NCBI GenBank assembly: GCA_022702705.1
Contig: CM040432.1
Span: 47,146,540 to 47,210,539, forward strand
Source of the DNA: Papilionanthe hookeriana x Papilionanthe teres
Taxonomy: Eukaryota; Streptophyta; Magnoliopsida; Asparagales; Orchidaceae
Direction: 5' to 3'
DNA: 64,000 nucleotides
In this document: positions 33,193 through 46,396 of the stretch, piece after piece
Layout: each line of letters begins with the position of its first letter
How positions within the stretch are numbered: the stretch's first letter is position 1
Made by a program: the position numbers and the translations under genes
The notes under the pieces: generated by a model
What the model was told of the DNA's origin: nothing
The model's input: the letters and a program-made list of their open reading frames with translations, nothing else
Database searches by the model: none

Positions 33193-35006
33193 TGACCCGA
33201 CCCGCAATAACGCAGTAATATTTGCTTCCAAAAGATGGCCAAAGAACTTGACCCAATTTATAAATAGCGGCTAGTGTATAAAATCAAAATGTTGTAAAAT
33301 TTTAGAAAATATTTTACACACTAGGGGTACTACGCAATTATACGTATCGTTTCAACTAATATAGGGTTTTCTTTTATAACCCCAGTATCGATCCCATAGA
33401 GAAGCGAGGTAAAAAATCTTTTAGGCTAATTCCAGTCTATTTCTATAAGGCCTAAATTTGGAATGTCGATTAAAATGAGTTTTCTAATAACTAATCCTAA
33501 ATTAAATTCTTAAATAAAAAGATAACTTATGGATAAATTGGTTTTGAGATATTAAAAATTACGTTTCTCTTGCAATTACATAGATAATGTTTAAGAAAGA
33601 TATGCTTAGAATTAATGTAGTAGTACCAAATAGAAGCATTCCTATTCTTTACCCTTTGGTCTAGGCATAAAGAACATTGGCTAATCTATAGATCGGTTCA
33701 GGTTGTTTTATTAGTAGAATGGGTTAATCTAGGCTCACACTACTAGATGTCCAAGGGTGGCTATGGTCGGCCCTACCAGTGACCCGTTCCCTTTCTATAG
33801 ATCAAATTATTAAAATTTAGTCTGTCACTCTAAAAACTAATCAATTCTGCGCCCAATAAACAATATCTCCCTATTTATTTGCACTTCACCTTGAATAACC
33901 CGCACAAGGCCTTCGACTACCCAAGGATTCATGTGATATCTACTAGTTAAAAATTCATCTCCTTCTAGGTCTCAGAATTCTTAAACAGATTTTAACAATA
34001 CAAGTGATCAATTTGTAAAGTAAATGAAGATCCGGTATGAATATCATCAGCATAATTTAATAAGAGAATATCTAAGTAAATCTTAATTCCTAAACATGCA
34101 TCTATTTCATTACAAAATAAAAGTAAATGAAAATAATGGCATAAGAAGTAAAAGAATTGATAGAACTATAAAATAAATTAAGTGTCAACAAGGAACTTAA
34201 TTCATTAGTATTCTATTATATTTATGCAACTATCTGTCACCTAGAAGCATCTGATAGATAATTCTATCATAAAAATGATTTTCCTATGCATGCCACTACT
34301 TCATATTAAAAGAAAGAGTAAAGGAAATCACTTACGAAACATGGATAATTCACGACAGAAAACTTGGTTTAAAACAAAGAAAATCTACTAGAAAGTGTTT
34401 ACAACAATTACAAGAGAAAGAAGAACACAATACTTAGCTTTGTCCTTCTGAAAGAAAGAAGATGATCTCTCCACCAAAGTTTCCCACTGATCCATGCGAC
34501 GCTCGTACATTCCTTACATAAATATCTCAAAATCCCACACCAATCTCTCCATAAGATGTAAAAATCTACATCTTCATAACTCTAAATGACTAAAATGACT
34601 AAGGGGGAAGAAAGAGACTATAGGGTGCGATTTTTTCTGAAGGAATAGCTCCTATTTATAGGCTTCAAGGGTTGCCTTGAGGCATCTCTTCAAAACATGT
34701 CCAAATTCAATGAATCTTCTAGAAGGTCTGTCTGGCGCCTAGGAGCCAGAATCTAGCACCTAGGCGCCGGACACCGCGTCCAGTTCTTCGTACCTCTTCA
34801 CTTTGGCTCGCACCTCTTCGTGATTTAAACCACTCCAATGTGTCTAGATTCAATGCATCGCATGTCTTATATATTAGGAATAACTTCCTGGCTTCTAGAA
34901 GGTCTAGAAACTACTTAAAACCGTCAAAATAACTCCTAAAGTCGTTAAAATCCCATCCAATAACCGTTTCTGGATGATTCTGGTGCCTAGGCCTTGATTC
35001 TGGTGC
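33193..35006 (-). repeat. LTR IV: Athila-type LTR truncated by the Tat/Ogre insertion
   Basis: Aligns with the element II LTR along its length (GATACGTATAATTG region, TATA box near 34660 on the minus strand, GC-rich motifs at 34733-34770). On the minus strand it ends GGGTCGGGTCA against element III gag. Its 5' (TG) end is lost because a different element starts at 35007. Whether it is a solo LTR or the 3' LTR of a whole element cannot be told from this window. Confidence 0.85.
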
Positions 35007-37376
35007 TGTTGACCTCATTTTTGATGAGGTCTTCTCTTCTTCTTTTTAGTACTTAGGATCCAGCCTTAGGCTTTTCCTTTGACTATCCTAGAGGATTAGA
35101 ATTGGGACCCACCACTTAGAAATTCAAACCACTTCTTAACTCCCTACAAACTCCACTAACTTGATTGTAGACCCCTAATCACCTAGAGGGTTGAGATCAA
35201 ATGTGGAAGTTTAAAGGATGAGTTCCTATAGGACTCTTTGGCCTTAGGACCGCCTCAGGTGGCCCTGGTCCGGTGAAGGGGCCGACTTACACACACACTA
35301 CACTTATACACTACACTTTCACACACCTCCTAAAACCACACCCATACCTAACTTGACCTCCCGACTCATGAAGGTGATTCACATGGATGGTCCTTAACCC
35401 CTAAGCCCTTGGCTTAGAGGGTTAGGAACAACATAGTGAATGCCTCAAATGAGTCCTCTCATGGCTCATATAGGCTTAACATGGCTTCATGGCTCAACCA
35501 AAATGATTTCATTTCACTTACATTTACCCAATCTTCATATTTCCAAATTTTTAATTTTTGACCCCGGGGACCCTACACCCGCCTAGCCTACCCAAAACCC
35601 TTGAAATTACCCAAATTTTTTAAAATTCTCCAAAATCACCCAGATTCCTCAAAACCAATCCCAAACATTCCCACACCACTCAAATTGATCATTCATAGCC
35701 AAAAAAACCAAAAATTCCAAAAATACCTCCCAATACCCTCCAAATACCCAAAATGCCCCTCTTAGCCAAAAATCCAAAAATTCAGAAAATTCCCAGAAAA
35801 TTTCAGAAAATCCCAAATATTCCCAATTTCATTTTGTTCAACTACACCATGGGCCAGTTTTGTCAATTTACTCCACTTATGTCAAAATCCCCAATTTGAC
35901 CCATTTTAACCCAAAGTGAACCCAATGTCAAACCAAACCTACCCAATTATCCCAAATTCTGGTTCAATTCAATTCTAAACTTCAATTCAACATCCCCAAC
36001 ACAAATCTAGACCAAATCTAAGTCCAATTTGATTGGCATTTGGACCCAATTTCATTTTGGACCTTAAAGCCCAATTTGGACCCATGACCCAAGCTTAGCC
36101 CAAACTCACCCAATTCAACTCCAATTAACCCCAAATCTTTTCTAAACCTTCCCTAACATCCCCACAAACAAAACACTAACATGATTTGCCAAAAATTTAG
36201 ACCCAAACCCCACTCAAATTCAACCCAAAGCTAAAAGATCCAAATTTGACCTAAGCCCAAACCTAACCCAAATAAGCCCAAACCCCAAAATCAAAACCCA
36301 ACCAAAGTCAAAACCTCTTTGAAACACTCCCATAAACATTTCCCAACATTAATTTTACATCAATTTCAACCCTAGCCCAACATTGGCCCAAGTTAGCCCA
36401 ATTTGACCTACATTAACCCATTTACCAAAGAAGCCCAAATTCAACCCAATTCAAACCTAAACCACCTCAAATCTATTTCAAATTACTCATGACATATCCC
36501 TAAAGCAAACCCAACAATTATTTGGCCCAACCTTTTTCAAAAATTCCCATCCATGAACTCATTCTTAAACCTAAAGGCCCACTCCCTTAAACCTTCCTAA
36601 AAGCCCACTTCCATCAAATTCAAAAGCCCAAATCAATCTAAAGCCCACATGACACTTTCCTTCATCACACATTCAAATTAAAATCATTCCTAAAGTCATA
36701 ATTTATCAATTAAACAATTCCAAATCAAGCCCCATAACAATTTCCATCAAAATGCCAAAATCCAAAAAATCCCTTTTCATGAAATTGACCCAATCTTTTC
36801 CCAAGCCACATGGAACCATGAAGCCACATGCAAGCCATTGGCAAGCCATGAGGATCTCTAAGTTGTCAACCCTCCTTAAATGGCAAAAGGAGGAGGTCCT
36901 TTAAGCACCTCCTAAAAGTCATTAGCCTTAAGCATGTTTCACCTTAACCCAAATTTAATCCAAATATATTTGGATAAGGAATTCTCCATGCCAAACCAAG
37001 TCGATTCCTTTGACTCCCCACAACACCCAAAGCCACCTTGAAGGGTGAACCAAGCCCAAATGATGGGTTGACCCAAATCAAGCCAAAATTGGCCTTCCCC
37101 CATGCCATTTTAATCCAAACACTTTACACATGTCCAAGCCCAATTGCCTTCACCAACTTCAAGCCCTGGACCCCCTGACCCTGAGGGTGACCCATGCCTG
37201 CCGGCCAGCCACCTGGGCCGCCGGAAAACGCCATGGCCGAGACATGGGAAGGAGCCAAGCATTGAAATTCCACCTTGCTGAGTTGCCCCATGCCCAGTGG
37301 CCATTGCAGTTGTTCTTCCCTTGCCAAGAGCAGCTGATCCCAGTCCCTAACTCCCCCTGGGAGAGCCTCCAGCCTC

Positions 37377-37391
37377 TCCTATTTAAACACC
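37377..37391 (+). promoter_or_regulatory. Candidate LTR TATA box
   Basis: TCCTATTTAAACACC lies in the most GC-balanced part of the LTR and is followed by a GC-rich, pyrimidine-rich leader. It is the best TATA candidate on this strand. Transcription start inferred about 30 bases downstream. Confidence 0.4.
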
Positions 37392-37980
37392 ACCCCTCTC
37401 GGCCATGGGAGAGGTGCTGAACCAACCTTAAGGAAACACTGCTAAAATCATTCCGGACCACTCTCCACACATAGAGCACTTGATTCCCACTCGGATTCCG
37501 ACCAATTCCCTCCGAGTCGAGCTCGATTTTGAGTTCAAATCTCAACATAAAAACCAGGACACTTCTTCACAAGTGGACCAATCCCCAAATCGATTGGTCC
37601 TACACCATCACCGGACCAAGGGAAGAAGTTTACCAGCAAAAGCCCCCTCACCGAGCCAGCCATTGCTTCTGACCTCCAAGCTTTGTGATCGGGCTTGGTC
37701 GAAATCTTACCTAAACAATTCACTGTGCCGAGGGACTTCATCTGGAGCTTACTTGGACCCAATCGAAGGTGACACAACTCTCAGATCGAAGCTTCACTTC
37801 TCTGAGCAAAGGTATGGACTCACTCTTCTTCCCGAGCTTACAGAGATTATTCATTTAATTTGAGTCAATTTAAATACATGTTTACCGTATGGATGTGTTC
37901 GTCTCCTCGAGACGAATCCATAGAGCATAAGAACACCAAAATCCGTTGAGAATCGAGTGAGAAATTAGGGTTAGAAGGTT

Positions 37981-38195
37981 GACGGTCACAGGTTCACACC
38001 AGTCGTAGACGATGACCGAGAGCGCGTCGGATTGCGTGTGTATCGAGCGGACGGCCAGGATCGCGCCGGACGGAGCAACGGAACATGAACCGCGGGCCGC
38101 GTGGCATCCCAGTCAGATGGCGGCTCCGAATCAGAAGACGACGCGTGGGGCTTCGGAGATACCTAGGTTGAGTTGGCACCGCGTGGATAAGTAGG
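37981..38195 (+). other. CpG-rich block within the long LTR
   Basis: About 215 bases, rich in G+C and CpG (GCGCGTCGG, ATCGCGCCGGACGG, ACCGCGGGCCGCG), inside otherwise AT-rich DNA. Open on both strands for about 60 codons, which is expected from composition, so no gene is called. Confidence 0.5.
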
Positions 38196-40028
38196 AAATT
38201 AGGCTATTTTCCTATTTATGTAATTCCCTAAACTTCAAAAATGCATAACTTTGTGTAGGAAAATCAGAAAAATAAAATAAAAATACCCTCTTGCTCAGTG
38301 GACAGAGGAGAATAATGTGGAGAAGAAATCATTTAATTTCACTGAGTATTTGATTTTTAATAATTTATTTACTCTCTGCACATTTTCAATTCTCCATGCA
38401 TGTATACAATTCACCATGGCATGAGACCATAGGGCTTTTGAAGCCTCTGAATTTGGGAACATTCCCTGAATTTTCCAAAGTCAGAGGCCATCCTTATGAA
38501 GAGTTATTGATTTTTCAATTCTAGGTTACTAGTTTGAGTATTTTAATTCCAATAATTAGCATATTGTGAGATAAATTCTAGGAAAATTTGGTGATGTTTA
38601 TTATGACTAGAAGACCCTAGCAAAAATAGGTTTTGAGTTAACTCACTTGGAATAACCCTAATTGGCTTAAACACCCAAAATGGAGCTTTAACTAATTAGA
38701 GCTAATCATACATCAAATTGACTTAAAATCAATTCTCCACTGACCTTTAGGATAAGAGGAACCCTCCATAAAAGTTTGAAGTCAATTGGACTTGGTTAGC
38801 CCTATCAAATGGGTTGATTAAGCCATTTAGCCAAAATTAAACTTAAAAAATTCATAACTTTCAAAATACTTTTCAAAAATTCACCAAATTGGTTTTGGAG
38901 CCTCTCTGATATCAGGGGAATTTAAGAAAAGTAAAAATACAATTTTCTAAAAAAGTTGATTTTTTGCATTATTTTAATATTTTGAATAATTAAAAAATAA
39001 TAAAAATCACAAAAATAATAAAATTCACCAAAATGTCACATTTTGAATTTTAATCACTTAAGAACAAACCCCATATTTTTCATAGGTCTCTATGATGAGA
39101 TATTAAATTTTAAAGCCCTAGGGTAATTTTAAAATTAAAAAAAAATGTATTTTCTAGTATTTCCACTAAAATAATTATAATAAATCAAATAAAAATAAAA
39201 AAATTTTAAAAATTGGTTCTCTGATATCCTTGATATCAGAGAGATTTTTGAAAAATATAAAATTCATTTTTCAATCTTTATTTTATTTTTAAATTAATTA
39301 ATACTCCAAAAATCAAAATAATTATAATAAAAATAATATAATTCAAAAAATCACCAAAATTGGTCCAAGAGGTTCTCTGGTCATTAGGAATGTCCCATAA
39401 TTTTCTTAAGGACAGAAACTTTCCCTTGGTCATATTATTAAATTTTCCTTGGAAATCCCTATTTTCCACCAAAAATAATTACATAAATAAATTAAATACA
39501 GAAAAATCACATTTTCTCCTCTAATGTCTTTATTGACATATGAGTGAAGTCACATAAAAATTTTAAATTAATTTGAGCTCAATTTAGTGAGTTATGAAAT
39601 TATTAAGCTTGAAGAGCAAAATGGTAATTAAAATTTTAACCCTTAATTAAAACTTTAGGCTTAATAAAATGAAAGAGTAAAATATTTGATCCTAATCTGA
39701 TTTGGATGATTGAAATTTAAATAATTAAAGGGTAGAAACCTACCAAATAATTTGAAAATAATTAAAATAAAACCTTAATTAAATAATTAATTAAATTTGG
39801 AAGAATAATGAAAAATTGGAATTATTAAAATAGGGATATTATTAGAAAGAGATTTGTTCTTTAATTTAAGAATCCCTAAATTAATCACCTCAATAATATT
39901 TAATTCCTAATTAAAATGATAATCCAAATTTAAAATTTAAAATGCTAAAATATTTAATTATTAAATTAAATTAAAGTTAAATTGTTTAAATTAAATCCTT
40001 TTAAAATTTCAATTAAATTAATACTTTA

Positions 40029-40365
40029 ACAATTAAAATTAAAAATAAAATTAAATTAAAATTTAAATTAAATTAAAATTTAAATTAAATTAAATTAAAT
40101 TAAATTAAATAAATTTAAATTAAAACATATTAAATTAAATCAAATTAAATTAAATCAAATGAAATGAAATGAAATTAAATTAAATTAAATTAAATTAAAT
40201 TAAATTAAATTAAATTAAATTAAATTAAATTAAACTAAAAATAAAATTAAAATAAAACCAAGTTAAAATTAAAATTAAATTAAATTAAATAAATCAAATT
40301 AAAATTAAAATTAAACTAAAATAAACCAAACTAAAATTAAATTAAATTAAATTGAATTAAAAATA
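40029..40365. repeat. (AAATT)n-type microsatellite
   Basis: Long run of AAATT/TTAAA pentamers with interruptions (ATCAA, ATGAA), densest at 40163-40231. Surrounding 39640-40440 is similarly biased. Confidence 0.9.
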
Positions 40366-42489
40366 ACATCACCTAAGACATAAAGAATTCAAAAATAAAT
40401 CTAAAACAACTTGAGCACTATTCCAAACTTAAACCCATTAATTGAAATTAAATTAAATCGTAAATCACTTGAACATCCATTCGCCCTCGAAAGCTCTTGT
40501 TGTCATAACTCCTAAACGGAGTATTAAGTGAAGTGTTACTTCACTTATAGGATATTCAAATGTCCTAGTTCACTGAGCAGGATAACAAAACTTGAACTCC
40601 CGGACGATTAATTCGTTTGTATAATTAAACTCTCTTGGACTTAAAAAAATAATCCTAGAAATATTGAAAAGATGTTTAAGACTCGTCTTCAGCACTTCCT
40701 CGATATGATAGGATATTTATAAGAACAATTGAACTTAATTGTTCTTTGATGAAGAAAATCGTCCTCAAACCAAAACACAAGAACCTAGACATCATAGGAG
40801 GTGACTAGCTATAGGAATAGGACCTTGGTAGAAAACCATAACCCTTCCCTTAGCTTTACTAAGGAACTTGCTTTAAATGCTTAAGTATTCTAATTGTGTT
40901 TTAAGTGCAGCATGGGATGACGGGAAGACCCTCCAGGTACGCTTTTATTTTATTGCAATTTATCTTATTATAATTTACTTAATCGCATCACACTTACCTT
41001 TCTTGCATGATAAACAACTGTTGCATGAAAACCAAAACCTTTAGGGTAGTCCCTAAAACTGAAACCAAAACTAAATTAAAAGTCATTACAAGATAAAATT
41101 CACCGCCACAACATTCCAAAATATAAAACAACTCAAAATTTAATCACAAACAGAACAACAAAACTACAACTACAACTAAATTAAAACGTCTTGTTGGATG
41201 ATCAGTAATACCTCGGATGATGTAACCTACGTGTTGCTAATGGATTTCCCACGGTCTAAATGAAAGTGTGGAACTCATTCAGTTGAGTTTAGCAAATTCA
41301 TCTGGACTAAATGAATCCGATAAAAATAACGATGCCGGAAGGATGGAACCGTGGGATCTTAACCGGTGTTGTTATAATCAACTTTAAGATTTGTTTTAAT
41401 TAAAACATAAAAAATACTTGGAAACTAAGACTTTCTCTAAACCAGAGCACTTCTCTCATCTCCTGATTTATGAATTCTAAAACTGAACCTCTGCAACAAC
41501 AAGGAGCTCGGAGCATGGTGGCCAGCACGACCATCGTCATCAGCAAAACCTGAGTCTACTTCAGCAAAACTTTCTTAGAATTAAATAATCAAGCCATAGG
41601 ACTTTGAGGTAGTTTGCCTAGTGCAACATAAATCCTGAACTCTTCGTTAGGCATTTGCATGAGCATGTCATGTAAATTAAGCCCTAACCGGTCTTAGGAT
41701 TCCGAGGTAGTCGTCCGATACGACATAAACCCTCACATCTTCGAGGCTATTTGTATGATTTTATTATACAAATATAAGTCCAAATTAATTAAAATTGGCA
41801 AGATTGAAACATTAAATAAACATTAGGACTTTCCTAAATTCAAGCCAGACAAATAGGATAGTCAGGAAATTATCGAAGTTCTCTTCGAATCTGTGATTTC
41901 TCCTACCTTTCTTCCTTTGAATTCCCAAAATAAAAATGTTCCAAATTTGATCCATTCTCTATTGAAATTCCAAAATTCAATCCCTTGAAAACTTAAACTT
42001 TGAAATTCTTGAGAGCAGAACTACTGATTATTATCGAGAGTTTTCTTAGGTGATTCCCGTCACTTAAGATGTAATTAACTATAGGGGCTTGCCCTTATAG
42101 GGAATTTTAAGAACCTGAGTAATATAAACCCTGTTTAATGTTTTCATATTAAGCAGGGGAACTTGTCGGCTTATAAAATTGGTTCGTAGACCAAACGGAT
42201 GTCACAAATCTTTTAGTTTATTTAATCGAGCCTCATCATCAAGCAATGTGTCTATTCTTCGGGATAGATACATGGTTTGTGGTGTGGTGCTCGTTTATAT
42301 AAACTTTTCGGGATGTGAGATCAGTTTGATTTCATATCTTAAAATTTTCAAATTTAAAATTATTTTCAAAATCAAATACTACTTTTCAAATTATTTATTT
42401 AAATTAAATTAAAAATTCGCCGACAATTTCTGTAGGCGACCCCTTTTTTCAAAATTAAACACATAACCTAAAAATATGCCGACAATTTC

Positions 42490-42507
42490 TGGCGACTCCG
42501 CTGGGGA
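42490..42507 (+). promoter_or_regulatory. Primer binding site of Tat/Ogre-like element
   Basis: TGGCGACTCCGCTGGGGA, starting with the TGG that pairs with tRNA CCA. Ogre-type elements are reported to use tRNA-Arg; I could not check this tRNA. The upstream sequence GCCGACAATTTC occurs twice (42418 and 42478), once directly before this site. Confidence 0.75.
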
Positions 42508-42986
42508 AAATTCCTCTCTCCATTTTTAATCAGATAGTTCTGATTTCAAAAATCGGTAGTGTATCCATGTCCCTAATGGATCAAACTGTCCTTCTTTCTG
42601 TTGGAATACTATGTTCATTTCTACCTTGAACGAGTATAGCCAACATCCTCTCGGATTTAGGAGCCACTGTTTAGACACCCCTAAACAGAGAGGTTCCGAG
42701 ATCCTTTTGCCTCATTTCTGAGGTGGGGTGGACCCCCAATAGGTATTAGTTTAGGAGCGGTCTTACGGGTCGAGAAGTTTCTACAAGTCTTTCTCTTCCT
42801 TTTCCAGTTCCTAATCAATTCCTTTACCCTTCCTACAACTCTCCTTCTTTTAATAATTTCTTCATCTTAATGAACAAATCTTTTCGAAAAACAATTATCT
42901 AGATAAATTTTCTTTTAATACCACAAATACATTAAGATAAACGGGAATGTGTTCGGACTCTTTTCGATTCCTTTCTTTTCGTCCCG
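42508..42986 (+). other. Leader between primer site and first ORF
   Basis: About 480 bases without a credible ORF; mixed composition, no repeat seen. Confidence 0.6.
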
Positions 42987-44574
42987 ATGAGAAGAAGCAT
43001 AACTTGGGATCGACAATCGAATCTACCCTACGAAATGGAAGCCCCAAAGCCGATCTTCTCCTTCACCAATGGACTGGACTTCGCTGTCTACAAGGATGAG
43101 CTGCCCGACAATGGGATCATTCGGTTTGGACAAGGATTCGAGAACACAAATGTCAAGATCACTGATGTTACCCTTTTCGCACTGACAGACAAAATATCTG
43201 AAACTGAAAGACCTTTGATCGAGTTCAACCTTAAGTCAACTCAAGAGTTTCCTCCTCTGCAAAGGATTCCAGCTGAGTGGAGTACCGCTGTCCATAGAAG
43301 GACCGTTATCTCTACCCCCACTGGTCTAGTCGTCTCTACACCTACTCCGGCTTCCGCAAAATTGAAGGGGAAGGAAGTTCAAATTTGTAACGAGCATGTT
43401 ACCGTGGAGGGTACAGATTTCCGTGCAATACCTTCTGTTTTTGAAATTGGGTCCGACTCAAGGGTTCCACCCCTAACACGGACTCGGAGGAGAAACGAGG
43501 CCGGAAGATCGCCGGAAGGCTAGAGCTGCTGAAGTCGCTTTCTTAGAAGAAATCCCTGAGTACACACCACTACCTGAATACATACCATTGCCTGAATATA
43601 CACCGCTATTGGAAGGAAGTAGATTCCATCCCCTTTCTGCCGGAGCTGACAAGGAAAATGTCCGTAGGATTGCTTCTACACTACCTCGACCCGCATACTA
43701 TAGCGACAGCAGAAAGAAAAGGGCTAGGATTACACCATTTCCCCGACTACAGACTGTGATTGAGAAGTTAGCAAAGGAAGAGAAATGCCCTGTATCGGAG
43801 ATCTTAAGAAGAATAGGACGGGTGCCGGCCAAATCCTGTCTTGGGCCACGAGTAGAATCTGCTATCGCTGCAGAAGAGCCGAATAAGATGATGGCTAGTC
43901 CACCTGTTGTTGTTTCAGGTTTACAGATCAGGGAAGATAACACCTTCCTGCATTCAGCCGACAGACCATCCGGTCCTAGGCCTTCTGCTGCTAGAAGGAT
44001 GGTATGGCGTCCCACTACCGTCCAATTAAGACCGAAACAGCGACCTGAGAAGGAAAGTCTCGTCAGAAGACTTGAGTCCGAAGAAAGCGCCACCGCAATG
44101 AAGGGGACTCCCAAAAAGGAAACCCGACGACCATCGCATGATAAGCTGCGAAACCGCACGAAAAGACTATTGGAAGACGCTATGGAAAAGCTAAGAACCG
44201 ACATTCAACGATTAGCAAGAGAAAGAGAAGAAAAGTTTAGAGATGAAGTTGACTCGTCAGAGTTCATGGATGATGAATATGCAGAAATTAACATGGTTGA
44301 AACACGAGCATCGTCAGCTTCGCAAGGTGCTCCGGCAGCTGCGGAAAGAGATGAACTGGAAGCATTAAGAGCACAAATTCGAGAAAAGACGATACAATCT
44401 CTCAATTGGCAAAAAGAATGGAAGAGATGGCTGCAGCCCCAGCCACTCTTCGGAGTCGAAGCTCGACCCCAAGAGAAACGCCTCCAGAAGTTATTCATAT
44501 TACAGACGGAGGAAAAGAGATTACATCTGTTAACGGAGAGGATCAGCCAAAGAAAGATTCTACCCAGAATATGA
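42987..44574 (+). pseudogene. First ORF / gag N-terminal region, plus arm
   Basis: ATG at 42987 (MRRSITWDRQ). 178 codons are open, then a frameshift near 43510-43530 leads into a frame with a tandem peptide (PEYTPLPEYIPLPEYTPL, 43560-43611) and on through 44574. A basic Arg/Lys-rich region (about 44100-44230) precedes an acidic stretch. I recognise no enzyme domain. Ogre elements carry an extra ORF upstream of gag; whether this is that ORF or the gag N-terminus cannot be decided because the frame is broken. No counterpart is seen in the second copy because the window ends. Confidence 0.6.
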
Positions 44575-46396
44575 TTCCAGAAAAGGATATCAAGAGTATG
44601 TGGAACGACGAGTGCGAGAAGCCTTGGCACAATCAAAGAGCGGGACATCCATTCGGACGGGTAGACCTTACCCCGAAGAATTCGACGCTGTCCAATATCC
44701 GAAAGGCTTTGTACCACCTCTGTTCAAGACCTTTGATGGAACCGGAAACCCTCGGCAGCAAGTCACACATTTTCGTGCCAGTTGTTGCAATGCCGGCAGA
44801 AGTGATGCCTTACTCTTCCGACAATTTGTCAGGAGCCTGTAGGGATCGCCTTTGATTGGTATGCGGAATTACCAAATGGCTCGGTGAAGACCATTTCAGA
44901 ATTAGAGAACCTCTTCATCAAGCGATTTGCCGGAGCTCAGCACCACATCACTATAGGTGATTTAGTGGTAGAGAAGCAGAAGCCGAACGAAACTTTGGTG
45001 GATTACATACTTCGATGGAGGAATCTAAGTATGAAGTGTGAGCCACAGCTACAAGAACAGCATGCAGTCGACATTTTACTTAAGAGCATTCATGGCCTGA
45101 TAGCACTTCTCCTCAAGGGATTTACTATTAAGACTTTCGAGAAGTTGTTAAGCAAGGCGGAAGCTTGCAAGAGGAGGCAAAGCAATTAAGTTTCATCGAA
45201 AAAATAGACAAACAGAAGCCCGTGAAAACTTTTGAAAAGAAGTCCGGGATCATTGCAGCAGTCGATAAAGGCAAGCAGCCGATACAAATACCGTCAGAAC
45301 GGCCGGAGCAACCTCAACAGAATTACCAACAACCCCGACCCAGCTATCAGTCATCTCAACAGTATGAACAACCGCCACGTCCACAACGTACGTTAAGGGA
45401 GCTTCTGAGCGAGGAGTATCCGTTGAAGAATGAGGCGAGTGCGGAAAATGTTCCGCGATCGATGAAGACTCCCGATTTCCACTGCGCGAGCCTAAGAGAC
45501 CAGAAGACGTCGACAAGAAAGGTGATCCCAACTTTTGCCCTTACCACCGGATGCTTGGACACAAGATAGAAGATTGTATTACCTTCAAAAGTTGGCTCAA
45601 CGATAATCTTCGAAAAGGGAACATAACAATCCCGAAGGAATACATGAAGGAACCCCAGAAAGGAGGTTCCGTCAATGTTATCTCGACGGATTTCATTGTT
45701 CCGATAGATCCCTATGCGACTAATGATGGATGGACTACCGCTTGGACAAAATCATCAAAGAAGATTTTGGATCGCATCCAAACCACTTCGGTGCGAGCTT
45801 CAATTCAAAGTTCGAAACCTGTCGAGTCGACACTATCACTTGCGATAGAAGAACCACCTCAACAAGAGACAATTGAAGAAAAGAAGAAAATTGATGAAGA
45901 AGAGAAGACCGAGGCTCCTGAGGCTGGACTAGGGGCTACTTATCCTAGGATAGTTGTTTCCGATTCGGGGGAGAAATCCCTCGAACCTCTGACTCTTTAT
46001 GATTATTTGCTCACTCCGGTGGGATCTTATAATGACAAGGGTTATGGCGTTGGCTATGTTTTGACTGTTTCTAACGATTACGTAACTAGCGACAATCAAC
46101 CTAATCCGGACGTCGATTCCGATACAAATAACAATTCTCAAATCATACACAATCTCGACGATCATAATGACGAAGAAGACATCCACCAAGGAGGCTACGA
46201 GAGTTCAACAAGCAACGAATCTATTTGTGAGTTTCGAGGAGCTCCAGTCACAATAGAGTTAGAGCCTTCAGACTCCGAAGCTAGTCCTGAAGAACCTGTC
46301 ATTCCAATTCAGAAGTAGACACCAACAAACTCAATACCAGATTCAGAAGAAATCACAGAAGTCAACTTAAGAAGTGGAAGAGTTCTACCTCCGAGA
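44575..46396 (+). pseudogene. Gag capsid and zinc-binding region, plus arm
   Basis: Retrotransposon gag signature in three frames: YPEEFDAVQYPKGFVPPLF and FDGTGNPRQQVTHF (44680-44775), then LENLFIKRFAGAQHHI, LVVEKQKPNETLVDYILRW and LLKGFTIKTFEKLLSKAE. A proline/glutamine-rich linker follows (45290-45400). At 45536-45577, CPYHRMLGHKIEDC has Cys, His, His and Cys in a non-classical order, as in other Tat elements. The acidic linker to protease (45551-46318) is open in one frame and is duplicated at 63897-63178. Shifts near 44570, 44840, 45180 and 45545. Confidence 0.8.

Larger units (their letters stand above)
35007..42484 (+). repeat. Long 5' LTR of Tat/Ogre-like element (~7.5 kb)
   Basis: Starts TGTTGACCTCA inside LTR IV and ends near GCCGACA, five bases before the primer site. 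The start is inferred from the abrupt loss of LTR IV homology plus the TGT/ACA ends; no second LTR copy is in the window to confirm it. No coding sequence is supported. C-rich/A-rich low-complexity DNA at 35500-37000, a TATA-like box near 37380, a CpG-rich block at 37981-38195 and a pentanucleotide repeat near 40000-40370. Confidence 0.65.

Noticed and set aside
37110..37863. Overlapping ORFs of 60-130 codons on both strands in the long LTR
   Set aside because: Local GC-rich composition removes stops in all frames. No recognisable motif and no preserved start context.
38012..38194. 60-codon ORFs on both strands in the CpG-rich block
   Set aside because: Explained by composition; no homology recognised.
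43698..44717. Two long antisense ORFs (about 170 codons each) opposite gag
   Set aside because: They mirror the purine-rich gag coding strand and have low-complexity Ser/Leu composition; no start signals.
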